The notes beneath the pieces are model-generated. The model saw only the letters and a program-made list of their open reading frames with translations, did not search any database and was not told where the DNA came from. Position numbers and translations under genes: made by a program. A stretch of DNA of 64,000 nt, taken from positions 3,410,001 through 3,474,000 of the forward strand of contig NZ_CP106798.1 of NCBI RefSeq assembly GCF_025642155.1, written 5' to 3'. Origin of the DNA: Streptomyces sp. HUAS 15-9 (GTDB lineage: Bacteria; Actinomycetota; Actinomycetes; Streptomycetales; Streptomycetaceae). Positions 43,044 to 52,635 of this stretch are shown in pieces; the stretch's first letter is position 1; the number at the start of each line of letters is the position of its first letter.

Positions 43044-44276
43044 TCAGGGTGTCGATGATGTGTGTGTGTCCTTCGGGGGCGCGTCCGCGTTGTCGTCCGA
43101 GGTTGCCCACCATGCGCCCGCGCCGACCGCCGCCGCCAGTACCGCGCCGGCCACGCCCAGGGTGATCCTCCGGCGGCGGGTGACGGCACGGTGGCGGGCG
43201 GAGCCGGGGCGGGGTGCTCCCGAGGCCCGGGGGGCTCTGGCCGTGCCCCGCGCGCCGCCGGCGAGCTCGTCGGGGCCCGGGACCCTCATCGACGTATGCG
43301 TGTCCCGGTTGGAGTCCGGGCGTGCGCCGGGGACGAGGGACACCGCTCCCCGTCGTCGTACCGGCTCGCCCGCCGACGCGGGAACCGGCTCCGCGGACTC
43401 CGTCTCCTCGGCCGCCTCCGAATCCGGCTCGTCCACGTCCAGCGGCGGCATCCCGGCCAGCAGCGGCAGCTGCTCCCGCAGTCGCGCCGCCAGCTCGGAC
43501 GCCCGCAGCCGCGAGGCCGGCCCCTTCGCGAGGCACTGCACGATCAGCTGCCACAGCTCTTCCGGAATCCCCGGCAGCGGTACGACCGTCTCGGTCACGT
43601 GCCGCCGCAGCACCGCCCCGGGGTGCCCGCCGCCGAACGGCGTGAATCCGGCCAGCAGCTCGTAGAGCACGGTCGCCAGGGCGTAGATGTCCACCGCCGC
43701 GCGCGGGGGCAGCCCCTCCACGATCTCCGGGGCCAGATAGTCCGGCGTACCGATGATCTTCGTGGCACGGGTCCGCTTCGGGGAGTCGATCAGCTTGGCG
43801 ACGCCGAAGTCCGTCAGCAGGGCGGGGTGCGCACCGCCGGGGCCCAGCGGCCCCTGCATGTCCAGCAGCACGTTCTCCGGCTTCACGTCCCGGTGCACGA
43901 CCCCGGCCGCGTGCGCCGCGGCCAGCCCGTCCGCCACGTCCGCGACGATCGCCACCGCCGCCTCGGGCGCCAGCCGGCGTTCCCGCTCCAGGCGGGTGCG
44001 CAGGTCCGTGCCCCGGACCAGGTCCATGACGAGCGCCAGGTCGTTGCCGTCCACGACCAGGTCGCGCACCGACACGACGTTCGGATGCTCGAGCCCGAGC
44101 AGCGCCGTGCGCTCCTGCACGAAGCGTCCGACGAGCTCCTGGTCGGACGCGAGATCCTCGCGCAGCAGCTTGATGGCGACGGGACCCTCCGGACCCTCGC
44201 CCAGCCACACCGTGCCGGCGCTGCCCCGCCCCAGGATCTGGTTGGCGGTGTACCGGCTGCCGATCTTCCGTGCCAA
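43044..44276 (-). CDS. pkaB: Membrane-anchored Ser/Thr kinase, PkaB-like
   Basis: This 410-residue Hanks-type kinase has a glycine loop (LGRGSAGTVW), K36 in VAIK, catalytic HRDVKPEN (128-135) and DFG (about 157-159). A Pro/Ala/Glu-rich juxtamembrane stretch follows, then one membrane segment (RRRITLGVAGAVLAAAVGAG, about 365-385) and a short extracellular tail without PASTA domains. Start TTG 44276 has AGGAGCAGTC upstream. It lies 111 bp after the pkaA-like gene on the same strand. Size and neighbours match my recollection of pkaB. Confidence 0.9.
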   Translation of the reverse strand: MARKIGSRYTANQILGRGSAGTVWLGEGPEGPVAIKLLREDLASDQELVGRFVQERTALLGLEHPNVVSVRDLVVDGNDLALVMDLVRGTDLRTRLERERRLAPEAAVAIVADVADGLAAAHAAGVVHRDVKPENVLLDMQGPLGPGGAHPALLTDFGVAKLIDSPKRTRATKIIGTPDYLAPEIVEGLPPRAAVDIYALATVLYELLAGFTPFGGGHPGAVLRRHVTETVVPLPGIPEELWQLIVQCLAKGPASRLRASELAARLREQLPLLAGMPPLDVDEPDSEAAEETESAEPVPASAGEPVRRRGAVSLVPGARPDSNRDTHTSMRVPGPDELAGGARGTARAPRASGAPRPGSARHRAVTRRRRITLGVAGAVLAAAVGAGAWWATSDDNADAPPKDTHTSSTP

Positions 44277-44387
44277 GACTGCTCCTACAGACGCGTGTTG
44301 TCGTTAAAAGTACGCGTCCGACGTGCCGACCTTCACCACGGAGACAGAAATCACCCGCCAGGTGTCGACAAATCCACAGACTGGCGA

Positions 44388-44640
44388 TCAGTTGCCGCTG
44401 GTGGCGTTGCCCAGGTCCTTGACCCAGCCGGACACCGTGCTCACCAGGTCACTCAGCTGGTTCCAGTAGCCCTTGCCCTGCCCGATCCAGGTGTGCAGCG
44501 GGGTCAGGTCCCAGATGAGCCAGCCCGCGACGACCACGATGACGATCACGAACAGGCAGCCCTTCAGACAGCCGAGCCCGGGGATCTTCATCGGGTTGGC
44601 GCTGCGCTGCCGGGGCTCGCGCGCCGGGCGCCGGGGCTCC
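44388..44640 (-). pseudogene. Displaced C-terminal membrane tail of the pkaA-like kinase
   Basis: In the second frame this reads EPRRPAREPRQRSANPMKIP, then GCLKGCLFVIVIVVVAGWLI, a single membrane segment, then a tail ending LGNATSGN and a stop at 44388. The Arg-rich lead and membrane segment are as expected just inside and across the membrane for a transmembrane kinase. It has no start of its own. Confidence 0.8.
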
Positions 44641-46045
44641 GCCGGTGCGGTAGCGGCGCGTACCGCTGGGGCTGCTGCTGCGGGGCGTACTGCTGCGGTA
44701 GGCCGTAACCGGGCGGCGGGCCCTGCTGCTGCCGCCGCGGCTGCGGACGCTGCTGGGGCTGCTGTCGCGGCTGCTGCTGCTGGGGGCGGGCCACCTGCCG
44801 CTGGGGCCGGCGGCGCAGCGGGTCCTCGTTCGGGTCGAGGTACTGGATCTGCGTCTGCTCGTTGCGGTCGCGGGCCGCGCGCAGCTGGGTCTGCCAGGGG
44901 TGCGGCTGGTCGGGCTGCTGCCCGCCGCCCGGCTGGTGCTGCGGCATGACGGCGGTCGGGTCCGCCGCCCCGGTGTTCGGCAGTACGGCGGTGGGGTCGG
45001 CCGCGCCCGCCGGACCACCGGTGTGCGGCAGGACGCTGGTCGCCGCGTTCGGGTCGAACGCGCCGGGCGCCGAGCCGCTCGGCAGCACCTGGGTCGGGTC
45101 GGCGGCCCCGGGCGCACCCGGTACGGCGGTCGGCGCCGGGTCGGGGGCCAGCAGGGCGCCCACGCCCTCCGCGGCGGCGATCTGCGCCGCATTCGCGTGC
45201 ACACCGATGCCCTCGGCGACGACACGCAGCCCGCGCGCGAGGTTCTCGGCGCTGGGCCGTTCGTCCGGGTTCTTGCGCAGACAGCGCTCTATGACCGTCC
45301 ACAGCGGGTCGGGCACGGTGGACGGGCGGCGCGGCTCGGCGCTGAGGTGCTGGTGGAGCACCTCCAGGGCGCTCCCGCCGGCGAACGGGGGACGGCCGGT
45401 GACCAGCTCGTACAGCAGGATGCCGGCGCCGTAGATGTCGACCGCGGAGGTCTGCGGGCGGCCCTCGGCGGACTCCGGCGCGACGTACGCGGGCGTGCCG
45501 ACGAACTCGTGGGTGCGGGTGAGGCCCGGGGAGTCGGCGAGGCGCGCGATGCCGAAGTCGGTCAGCAGCGGGTGCATCCGGCCCTCGTGCTGCTGGAGCA
45601 GCACGTTGGCGGGCTTCAGATCGCGGTGGACGACGCCGTCGGCGTGGCTGGCGGCGAGCGCGTCGGCGATCTGGGCGGTCATCAGGGCCGCGGCGACGGG
45701 TGTGAGCGGGCCGTTCTCGCGCAGGTAGCGGTGCAGGTCGGGGCCCTCGACGAGGTCCATGACCAGGGCCAGCAGTTCGCCCTCGACCACCAGGTCGCGG
45801 ACCCGGACGATGTTCGGGTGGGTCAGCCGGAGCAGGACGGACCGTTCCCGCAGGAACCGCATCACGATGTCCGCGTCGCTCGCGAGCTCCTCCTTGAGGA
45901 CCTTGATCGCGACGGTCTCACCGGGCTGTCCGGGCACGGCCGCCTCGGCGCCCGCGGTCTCACGCTGGCGGGCTCGCCAGACGGTCCCGGTGGCGCCGCG
46001 TCCGAGCGGCTCCTCCAGGAGGTACTTGCTGCCTACCGGCCGCAC
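44588..46045 (-). CDS. pkaA: Ser/Thr kinase, PkaA-like, cut off from its membrane tail by a frameshift
   Basis: This 485-residue (as read) kinase has the glycine loop LGRGATGTVW, Lys in VAIK (about 48), HRDLKPAN and DFG, then a Gln/Pro-rich linker. In the linker near 44640 the frame shifts, adding HRRSPGARRASPGSAAPTR before a stop at 44588. The normal C-terminus (membrane segment) continues in another frame to 44388. Adding one C restores a single frame of about 552 residues. I used GTG 46045, which follows CAGGGAG; GTG 46084 is an alternative. It is divergent from the FHA/FtsK gene. If real, the kinase would be cytosolic. Confidence 0.88.
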   Translation of the reverse strand: MRPVGSKYLLEEPLGRGATGTVWRARQRETAGAEAAVPGQPGETVAIKVLKEELASDADIVMRFLRERSVLLRLTHPNIVRVRDLVVEGELLALVMDLVEGPDLHRYLRENGPLTPVAAALMTAQIADALAASHADGVVHRDLKPANVLLQQHEGRMHPLLTDFGIARLADSPGLTRTHEFVGTPAYVAPESAEGRPQTSAVDIYGAGILLYELVTGRPPFAGGSALEVLHQHLSAEPRRPSTVPDPLWTVIERCLRKNPDERPSAENLARGLRVVAEGIGVHANAAQIAAAEGVGALLAPDPAPTAVPGAPGAADPTQVLPSGSAPGAFDPNAATSVLPHTGGPAGAADPTAVLPNTGAADPTAVMPQHQPGGGQQPDQPHPWQTQLRAARDRNEQTQIQYLDPNEDPLRRRPQRQVARPQQQQPRQQPQQRPQPRRQQQGPPPGYGLPQQYAPQQQPQRYAPLPHRRSPGARRASPGSAAPTR

Positions 46046-46187
46046 GTCATGCGCTCCCTGCTGATGGCTGGTGTTCCGATCCACTCTAGTGCCGCTCCGT
46101 AGGGCACTACGTAAGCGTTCCCCAGCATGTTCGATGGAAAGACGCTCGCCTTGGCCGCCTGGTTGCCAGGCCCGGACGTGACCGATC

Positions 46188-46257
46188 TCAAGTGATCGTC
46201 GGCGAGGTACTGGTCAGGCACTTTTAGGGGCAGAGCTGACCAATCAAGATCACTTGA
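46188..46257. promoter_or_regulatory. Nested inverted repeats in the divergent kinase/FHA region
   Basis: Outer arms TCAAGTGATC (46188-46197) and GATCACTTGA (46248-46257) enclose inner arms TGGTCAG (46211-46217) and CTGACCA (46236-46242). ATCAAG-ATCA-CTTGAT (46244-46259) is a further palindrome overlapping the right outer arm. The 46046-46372 gap separates two divergent genes, so this is a candidate operator array or cruciform. Confidence 0.65.
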
Positions 46258-46372
46258 TACCGGGTCGCGGGCGGATTGTCAGTGACAGGTGCGAGGATGC
46301 CTGCAGTACTGGCCGACGTGCTCGTGGGGTGGGGGGTAGTCCGCGCCCGTGCAGAAGGGACCGCTGACGGCG

Positions 46373-49300
46373 ATGCAGATCCGGCTGACCGTCGTAGACC
46401 CGCTGGGCCCGTCCCTGGGGCGGGGCCGCGCCGCGAGCCGCGACGTGCTGGTCACGGCGCCCGCCGGCACGGACCTGGCGGCGGTGGCGTCGGCCCTGGG
46501 CTCGGCGGTCACCGGAGACGGCAGCCCGGGCCGCGAGTCCGCGGCCGCCGCGGTCGTGCTGTACGCGGGGGCGGAGCGGCTGGACGCCCGGCGCCGCACC
46601 CTCGGCGAGCCCCCGCTGGTCGACGGCGCCGTACTGTCCCTGGGCGCACCCGTCGAGCCCGAGGCGCATCCCGAGCTGGACGACGCCCCGACCCAGCTGC
46701 ACGTGGTGGCGGGCCCGGACGCGGGCGGGGTCCATCTCCTGCACGGCGGCCAGGTCACCATCGGCCGCTCCGCCGACGCCGACGTCCCGCTCGACGACCC
46801 GGACGTCTCCCGGCTGCACTGTGCGGTGACCGTGGCCGCCGACGGCCGCGTCTCGGTCGCCGACCTCGACTCCACGAACGGAACGGCCCTGGACGGCACT
46901 CGGGTGGACACCCGCCCGGTGCGCTTCCCTCCGGGGGCCCTGCTGAGGATCGGCGAATCGGCTCTGCGGCTCACTCCGTGCGGGGGACCGGGAGCGCGGG
47001 TGGAGACCGTGCCCGACGGGGAGGGGTGCGTCCGGGTGACCCCGGGCGGGTCGGGGACCGCTGCCGACGATCCGGCGCCCCACGCGCGCGAGGACGGCAC
47101 CGCGGGCGGCGACGCTCCCGGCGCACGCACACATCACGCGTACGGCCCGGCCGGCTGGGACTCCCAGGGCGCCCAGGAGCACCTCCCCGTGGAGCCGCCG
47201 GTCGTCCCGGAACAGGGCGGCGCGCCCAGGATCGAGAGCCGGGGCGGGGACACCCACGCCGGCCGCTTCGGAGCCGGCGGCACGGGCGCCGCCTTCTCCG
47301 GTACGACGGGACACGACACGGCACCGGACGCCCCCCACTCCGACGCACGCGCGCGTGAGGACGGACTTCCCGCCGGGCGCAAGGGCACTCCCCTGCGTGG
47401 CACCGAGGTGCCCCAGGGCCTGCGTCGGCGCGGCGGTATAGGCGCGTGGGCGCGGCGGCTCACCGGCGGCCGCGCGGAGCAACCGGCCGCCGGGCGCGAG
47501 GCGTACGGCGAGCAGGGTGCCGGTGAGGCCACCGCCCCGGCGGCCGGTGTCCCCCAGCAGCCCGACACCTGGCCGGATCCGGCAGCCCTGCTGCTGACGG
47601 CGCTGGGCCCCGGGCCGCGGCTGTGGGAGCGCGGGCCGGGACACCCCGAGACCCTCACGGTCCGGCTGGGCACCGCCGACCGATCGGCGCCGGACGGCGC
47701 GGGCCTGCTGCCCGCCGTGCCCGTGACCGCCGATCTGCGCGAGGCGGGTGCGCTGGGCCTGGCCGGGCGCGCGCGCGCGGCTGTCGGGGCTGGCCCGCGC
47801 GGTGCTGGCGCAGCTCGCCGCGCTGCACTCCCCCGACTCGCTGGAGATCGTCCTGATCAGCGCGGACCGCGCGCGCACCCTGGAGGAGCGCACCGCCGAG
47901 TGGTCCTGGCTGGGCTGGCTCCCGCATGTGCGCCCGGGCCACGGCCAGGACTGCCGGCTGCTGCTCGCCCACGACCGTGAACAGGCCGCGGCCCGCACCG
48001 CGGAACTCCTGCACCGCCTGGAGGACCAGGTGGCCGACGGGACGGCGGCGCGGCCTGCGCTCAGTGGGATTCCCCGGCCCGTCGACGGTGAGCGGCGTCC
48101 GGCCCGGCGGCCCTCCTGGGCGCGGGACGACTTCGGCGAGGACGGCACGGGCGGCTTCGCCGGCCCGTACACCGTGGTCGTCGTGGACGGCGACCCGGGC
48201 GGAACCGGTCTGCGCGAGGCGGTGGCGCGGCTGGCGGTGGAGGGGCCCCGGGCCGGGATCCACGTCGTGTGTCTGGCCGAGACGGACCCCGCCTCGCCCG
48301 CCTCGCCGGTGACGGAGACGTACGAGGCGGCGTGCGCGGTGGCGCCGACGTTCCGTGAGTGCGGTGCCGTGGCGCTGCTCGGCGGCGACGTGGCCACGGC
48401 GCTGCATCTGATGCGGGTGGCGCGCACGGACTCCCCCAGCGGCCCGGCCGTTCCCGTGGGCCCCGGCACGGTCGCCTCGGTCGACGCGGTCTCCCCGGCC
48501 TGGGCCGAGCGGTTCGCACGGGCGCTGGCGCCGTTGCGCACGGACGGTGCCGTCGGCGAGCGGCACGCGCGCGTGGCCGCGCCGCTGCCCCGGTCGGCGC
48601 GGCTGCTCGACGAGCTGGGGCTGGCCCGGGCCACCCCCGCGTCGCTGATGGCGCGCTGGGCGGACGCGGCCGACGACACGGAGTCACCGGCCGGCCGGGC
48701 CGTGGCCGTGCTCGGCGCCGGTCCGCGCGGCCCGCTCGGCGCGGACCTGGTGACCGACGGACCGCATCTGCTGATCGAGGGGCCGTCCGGCAGCGGCCGT
48801 ACGGAGCTGCTGCGGGCGGTCGTCGCCTCGCTCGCCGCCGCCGAGCGCCCCGACCGGCTGGGCGTCGTCCTGATCGACGGCCGGGACGGCGTCGGCACGG
48901 CCGGAGGCCACGGCGAGGGCCTGCGCGTCTGCACGGACATCCCGCATGTCACGACCCACCTCACCGCGAACGACCCGGTGCGTATGCGGGAGTTCGCCCA
49001 GTCCCTGAGCGCCGAGCTGAAGCGGCGGGCCGAACTGCTCGGCCGGGACGGCTTCGCCGAGTGGCACGCGCACCGCGCGCTGTCGGGCCGTATGGTCACG
49101 CAGCGCACGGCGAGCGGACGCCCCGCCCCGTCCGGGGCCGGGGACCTCGACACCCCGCCCAGCTCCACGCTGCGGCTGCGGCCCGCGGCGGCGTCCCGTC
49201 AGCAGACCGAGGTGGCACCGCCGTTGCCCCGCCTCGTGGTGGTCGTCGACGATCTCGACGCGCTGGTCTCTCCGGCGCTGGGTTCGCCGGGGCGGCCCGC

Positions 49301-49730
49301 GGCGGGGTCCGTGATGCGGGCGCTGGAGGCGGTGGCCAAGGAGGGCGAGCGACTCGGCGTCCATCTGGTGGCTGCGTCCGGGCCCGGCGGCCGTACGGCG
49401 GAGACGGAACCGGCCCGCCGGGCCACCCTGCGCGTCGCCCTGGACGCACCGGCCTCCGGACCCGACGAACCGGCGCCGGGGCGCGGGCGGTTGACCTCGG
49501 CCGGACGCGTGACCGCGTTCCAGGGGGGCCGGGTGACGGGCCGTATCCCGCGTACCGCGACCCAGCGCCCCACGGTCGTCCCGCTGGACTGGCACCGCAT
49601 GGGCGACCCACCGGCCCGCCGGCCCGTGCGCGAGCTCGGCAACGGCCCGACCGACCTGGCGCTGCTGGCCAGCGCGGTGGAGCGGGCGGCACGGGAGGTC
49701 GCGGCGGTGGAGATACCTTCGCTCCTGTGA
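46373..49730 (+). pseudogene. Large FHA-domain FtsK/SpoIIIE-like ATPase, frameshifted in a GC run
   Basis: About 1119 residues if the frame is restored. The N-terminus carries an FHA phosphothreonine-binding domain (VTIGRSADADVPLDDPDVSR, then DLDSTNGTALDGTRV, residues about 128-176), then a Pro/Gly/Ala-rich linker. The frame breaks at the (GC) run 47767-47778, where loss of one GC unit fits. The second part holds ATPase domains with GPSGSGRTELL (Walker A, about 803) and VVVVDDLDALV (Walker B, about 959), as in FtsK/EccC-type ATPases. It is divergent from two Ser/Thr kinases, so it may be their substrate reader. ATG 46373 or GTG 46349 start it. Confidence 0.82.
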
Positions 49731-49802
49731 CGGGCGGCACACCGGCCCGTGCGACGGGAGGCACCCCAGCCCGCTGATCACGACGCGGTCACGATCCCCC
49801 AC

Positions 49803-49819
49803 TTGACAGCGCAGGCGCT
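49803..49819 (+). promoter_or_regulatory. Possible promoter/operator for the sugar ABC operon
   Basis: TTGACA (49803-49808) runs into the palindrome-like AGCGCAGGCGCT (49808-49819), about 90 bp upstream of the binding-protein gene. No good -10 is 17 bp away. A LacI- or ROK-type operator is possible. Confidence 0.35.
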
Positions 49820-49905
49820 CTTGCCGCGTTCAAGCAGCCGGGCGTAGACCGGACCGCACGGCACAGCGCTCGGACGTTCAACGGAGAACGAAGAACGGGG
49901 CAGTG

Positions 49906-51285
49906 ATGCGTAGCAAGAGCAACACCATCCGGACAAACAGGGCCGTCACCACACTCGCCACCCTCCTCGCGGGAGCACTCGCGCTCACCGCCTGCTCCAG
50001 CAACGACGACAAGAAGGGCGGCACCGAGAGCAGCAGCACCACCGCGACCGGCTCCGGCCTCGACCTTCCCAAGCTGGACGGCGTGAACCTGGAGGTCGCC
50101 GCCGTCTGGACCGGCCAGGAACAGAAGAACTTCAAGCAGGTCCTCGGGGAGTTCGAGAAGCGCACGGGGGCGAAGGTCACCTTCGTGCCCGCCCAGGACC
50201 CGATCATCAACTTCCTCGGTTCGAAGATCGCCGGCGGTCAGCCGCCGGACGTCGCGATGCTCCCGCAGCCCGGCGCCATCAAGCAGGCCGTGGACAAGAA
50301 GTGGGCCAAGCCGCTGGGCGCCGAGGCGCAGGCGGAGCTCGCCAAGAACTACTCGCAGGGCTGGCAGGACATCGGCAAGGTCGACGGCAAGCAGTACGGC
50401 GTCTACTACAAGGCCGCCAACAAGTCGCTGATCTGGTACAACGCCAAGGCGTTCGAGAACGCGGGCGCCAAGGGGCCGAAGACCTGGCAGGAGCTGCTGA
50501 CGGCGGCCCAGGCGGTGTACGACTCCGGTGTCACCCCGTTCTCGGTCGGCGGCGCCGACGGCTGGACCCTCACCGACTGGTTCGAGAACGTCTATCTGTC
50601 CCAGGCGGGTCCGGAGAAGTACGACCAGCTCGCCCAGCACAAGATCAAGTGGACGGATCCGTCGGTGAAGCAGGCGCTCACCACGCTCGCCCAGATCTGG
50701 GGCAAGAAGGACTATGTGGCGGGCGGCGCGGACGGCGCGCTGCAGACGGAGTTCCCGGCCTCGGTCACCCAGACCTTCACGGGCGGTGACCAGCCGAAGG
50801 CGGCCATGGTCTACGAGGGCGACTTCGCGCAGGTCAACATCGGTGAGACCAAGGCGAAGGTGGGCACGGACGCCAAGGTGTTCCCGTTCCCGGCGGTGGG
50901 TTCCACCGCGCCGGTGGTCTCCGGCGGCGACGCGGCCGTCATCCTGAAGGACTCCAAGGGCGCCCAGGCGCTGGCCACCTTCCTGGCCTCGCCGGACGCG
51001 GCGACGATCCAGGCGAAGCTGGGCGGCTATCTCTCCCCGAACAAGAACGTGCCGGCCTCGGCGTACCCGAACGCGGTGCAGCAGACCATCGCCAAGGCGC
51101 TGATCGCCTCGGGCGACGACTTCCGCTTCGACATGTCCGACCAGGCCCCGCAGGCCTTCGGCGGCACGCCCGGCAAGGGCGAGTGGAAGGACCTCCAGGA
51201 CTTCCTGAAGAACCCGAAGGACGTGGCGGGCACCCAGGCGAAGCTGGAGAAGGACGCGGCGGCGGCGTACGGCAGCGGAAGCTGA
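49906..51285 (+). CDS. Sugar ABC transporter substrate-binding lipoprotein
   Basis: This 459-residue family-1 binding protein has a lipoprotein signal with lipobox LTACS, a Ser/Thr linker, then the mature fold (VAAVWTGQEQKNFKQVLGEF, KSLIWYNAKAFENAGAKGPK, GADGWTLTDWFENVYLSQAG, AAMVYEGDFAQVNIGE). It delivers an oligosaccharide-like ligand to the permeases encoded just downstream. ATG 49906 has GGGG five bases upstream; GTG 49903 is one codon earlier. Confidence 0.92.
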   Translation: MRSKSNTIRTNRAVTTLATLLAGALALTACSSNDDKKGGTESSSTTATGSGLDLPKLDGVNLEVAAVWTGQEQKNFKQVLGEFEKRTGAKVTFVPAQDPIINFLGSKIAGGQPPDVAMLPQPGAIKQAVDKKWAKPLGAEAQAELAKNYSQGWQDIGKVDGKQYGVYYKAANKSLIWYNAKAFENAGAKGPKTWQELLTAAQAVYDSGVTPFSVGGADGWTLTDWFENVYLSQAGPEKYDQLAQHKIKWTDPSVKQALTTLAQIWGKKDYVAGGADGALQTEFPASVTQTFTGGDQPKAAMVYEGDFAQVNIGETKAKVGTDAKVFPFPAVGSTAPVVSGGDAAVILKDSKGAQALATFLASPDAATIQAKLGGYLSPNKNVPASAYPNAVQQTIAKALIASGDDFRFDMSDQAPQAFGGTPGKGEWKDLQDFLKNPKDVAGTQAKLEKDAAAAYGSGS

Positions 51286-51291
51286 TCCGGA

Positions 51292-52635
51292 ATGTCGTCG
51301 GCCGCGACGGCAGGGGCCTCACCGGCCCCTGCCGCACCGAAGAGTCGCAAGAGCGTGACCGGCACCCGCAGGACCGTGGCGGCACTCTTCCTGCTGCCCG
51401 CCCTGGTGCTGCTCGGCGCGCTCGTGGTCTACCCGATCGGGTACTCGCTCGTCCGCAGCTTGTACAACTCCTCGGGCGACGGCTTCACCGGAGTCGACAA
51501 CTACAAGGCCCTGTTCACGGATGACGGCATCCGCACGGCCCTGAAGAACAACATCATCTGGGTGGTGTTCGCGCCCACGGTCTCCACGGCCCTCGGTCTG
51601 ATCTTCGCGGTGCTGACCGAACGGGTGCGCTGGGGAACGGCGTTCAAGCTGGTCGTCTTCATGCCGATGGCGATCTCGATGCTGGCCGCCGGGATCATCT
51701 TCCGGCTGGTGTACGACCAGGATCCGGACAAGGGGGTCGCCAACGCCGTGTGGGTCGGTGTCCACGACACCTTCGCCCAGTCGTCGGCGTTCCCGAAGGC
51801 GCACCCGGGACGCCAGTCGCCGCTCGAGCCCGACGCGGGCGGATTCCTCACCTCGGCGACCGTGCACACGGGCGAGACGGTCGCGCTGCCCCTGGTGGGC
51901 GTGGCCCCGGACCAGATGCCCGACAGCGCGAAGAAGGCCGTGGCGGCGAAGCCCGAGCCGGGGAAGATCACCGGTACGACCTGGCAGGACTTCACGCGCG
52001 GCAAGGGCGTCGGAAGGCTCGGCGCTCCCGACCCGTCCGAGCTGGGCTACTCGGGGATGAGGATCGAGGCGGTGAAGGACGGCAAGGTGGTGGCCTCGGC
52101 GAAGGCGGCCGCCGACGGCACCTTCACGCTCCCCGCCGCCGCGGACGGCGCTCGACTGCGGCTTCCGGCGAGCAACTTCAAGGCGCCGTACAACGGCGTC
52201 GACTGGCTCGGCCCGTCGCTGGTCACCCCGGCCATCATCGGGTCGTACGTCTGGATGTGGGCGGGCTTCGCGATGGTGCTGATCGCGGCTGGACTCGCGG
52301 GCGTGCCCCGGGAGTTGCTGGAGGCGGCACGCGTCGACGGGGCGAACGAGTGGCAGGTGTTCCGGAAGATCACGGTGCCGCTGCTCGCCCCGGTCCTCGC
52401 GGTCGTCACCGTGACACTGATGATCAACGTGCTGAAGGTCTTCGACCTGGTCTTCATCATCGCGCCGGGCTCCTCCCAGGACGACGCGAACGTGCTCGCC
52501 CTGGAGCTGTACCGGAAGGGCTTCGCGGAGGACCAGCCGGGCATCGCGAGCGCGATCGCGGTGTTCCTGCTGCTGCTCGTGATCCCTGTGATGTGGTTCA
52601 ACATTCGCCGGCTGAGGCAGGAGGGCAGGCGATGA
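51292..52635 (+). CDS. Sugar ABC permease (MalF-like) with a large extracytoplasmic insertion
   Basis: This 447-residue permease is about 150 residues longer than usual. After three membrane segments (to about 140) there is an insertion of about 165 residues (141-308) rich in Pro, Ala and Gly, containing a beta-rich tract (MRIEAVKDGKVVASAKAAAD). The remaining segments and the EAA-type loop ELLEAARVDGANEWQVFRKI follow. MalF has a periplasmic P2 loop at the comparable position. Its stop overlaps the next gene's start by 4 bp. Confidence 0.9.
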   Translation: MSSAATAGASPAPAAPKSRKSVTGTRRTVAALFLLPALVLLGALVVYPIGYSLVRSLYNSSGDGFTGVDNYKALFTDDGIRTALKNNIIWVVFAPTVSTALGLIFAVLTERVRWGTAFKLVVFMPMAISMLAAGIIFRLVYDQDPDKGVANAVWVGVHDTFAQSSAFPKAHPGRQSPLEPDAGGFLTSATVHTGETVALPLVGVAPDQMPDSAKKAVAAKPEPGKITGTTWQDFTRGKGVGRLGAPDPSELGYSGMRIEAVKDGKVVASAKAAADGTFTLPAAADGARLRLPASNFKAPYNGVDWLGPSLVTPAIIGSYVWMWAGFAMVLIAAGLAGVPRELLEAARVDGANEWQVFRKITVPLLAPVLAVVTVTLMINVLKVFDLVFIIAPGSSQDDANVLALELYRKGFAEDQPGIASAIAVFLLLLVIPVMWFNIRRLRQEGRR

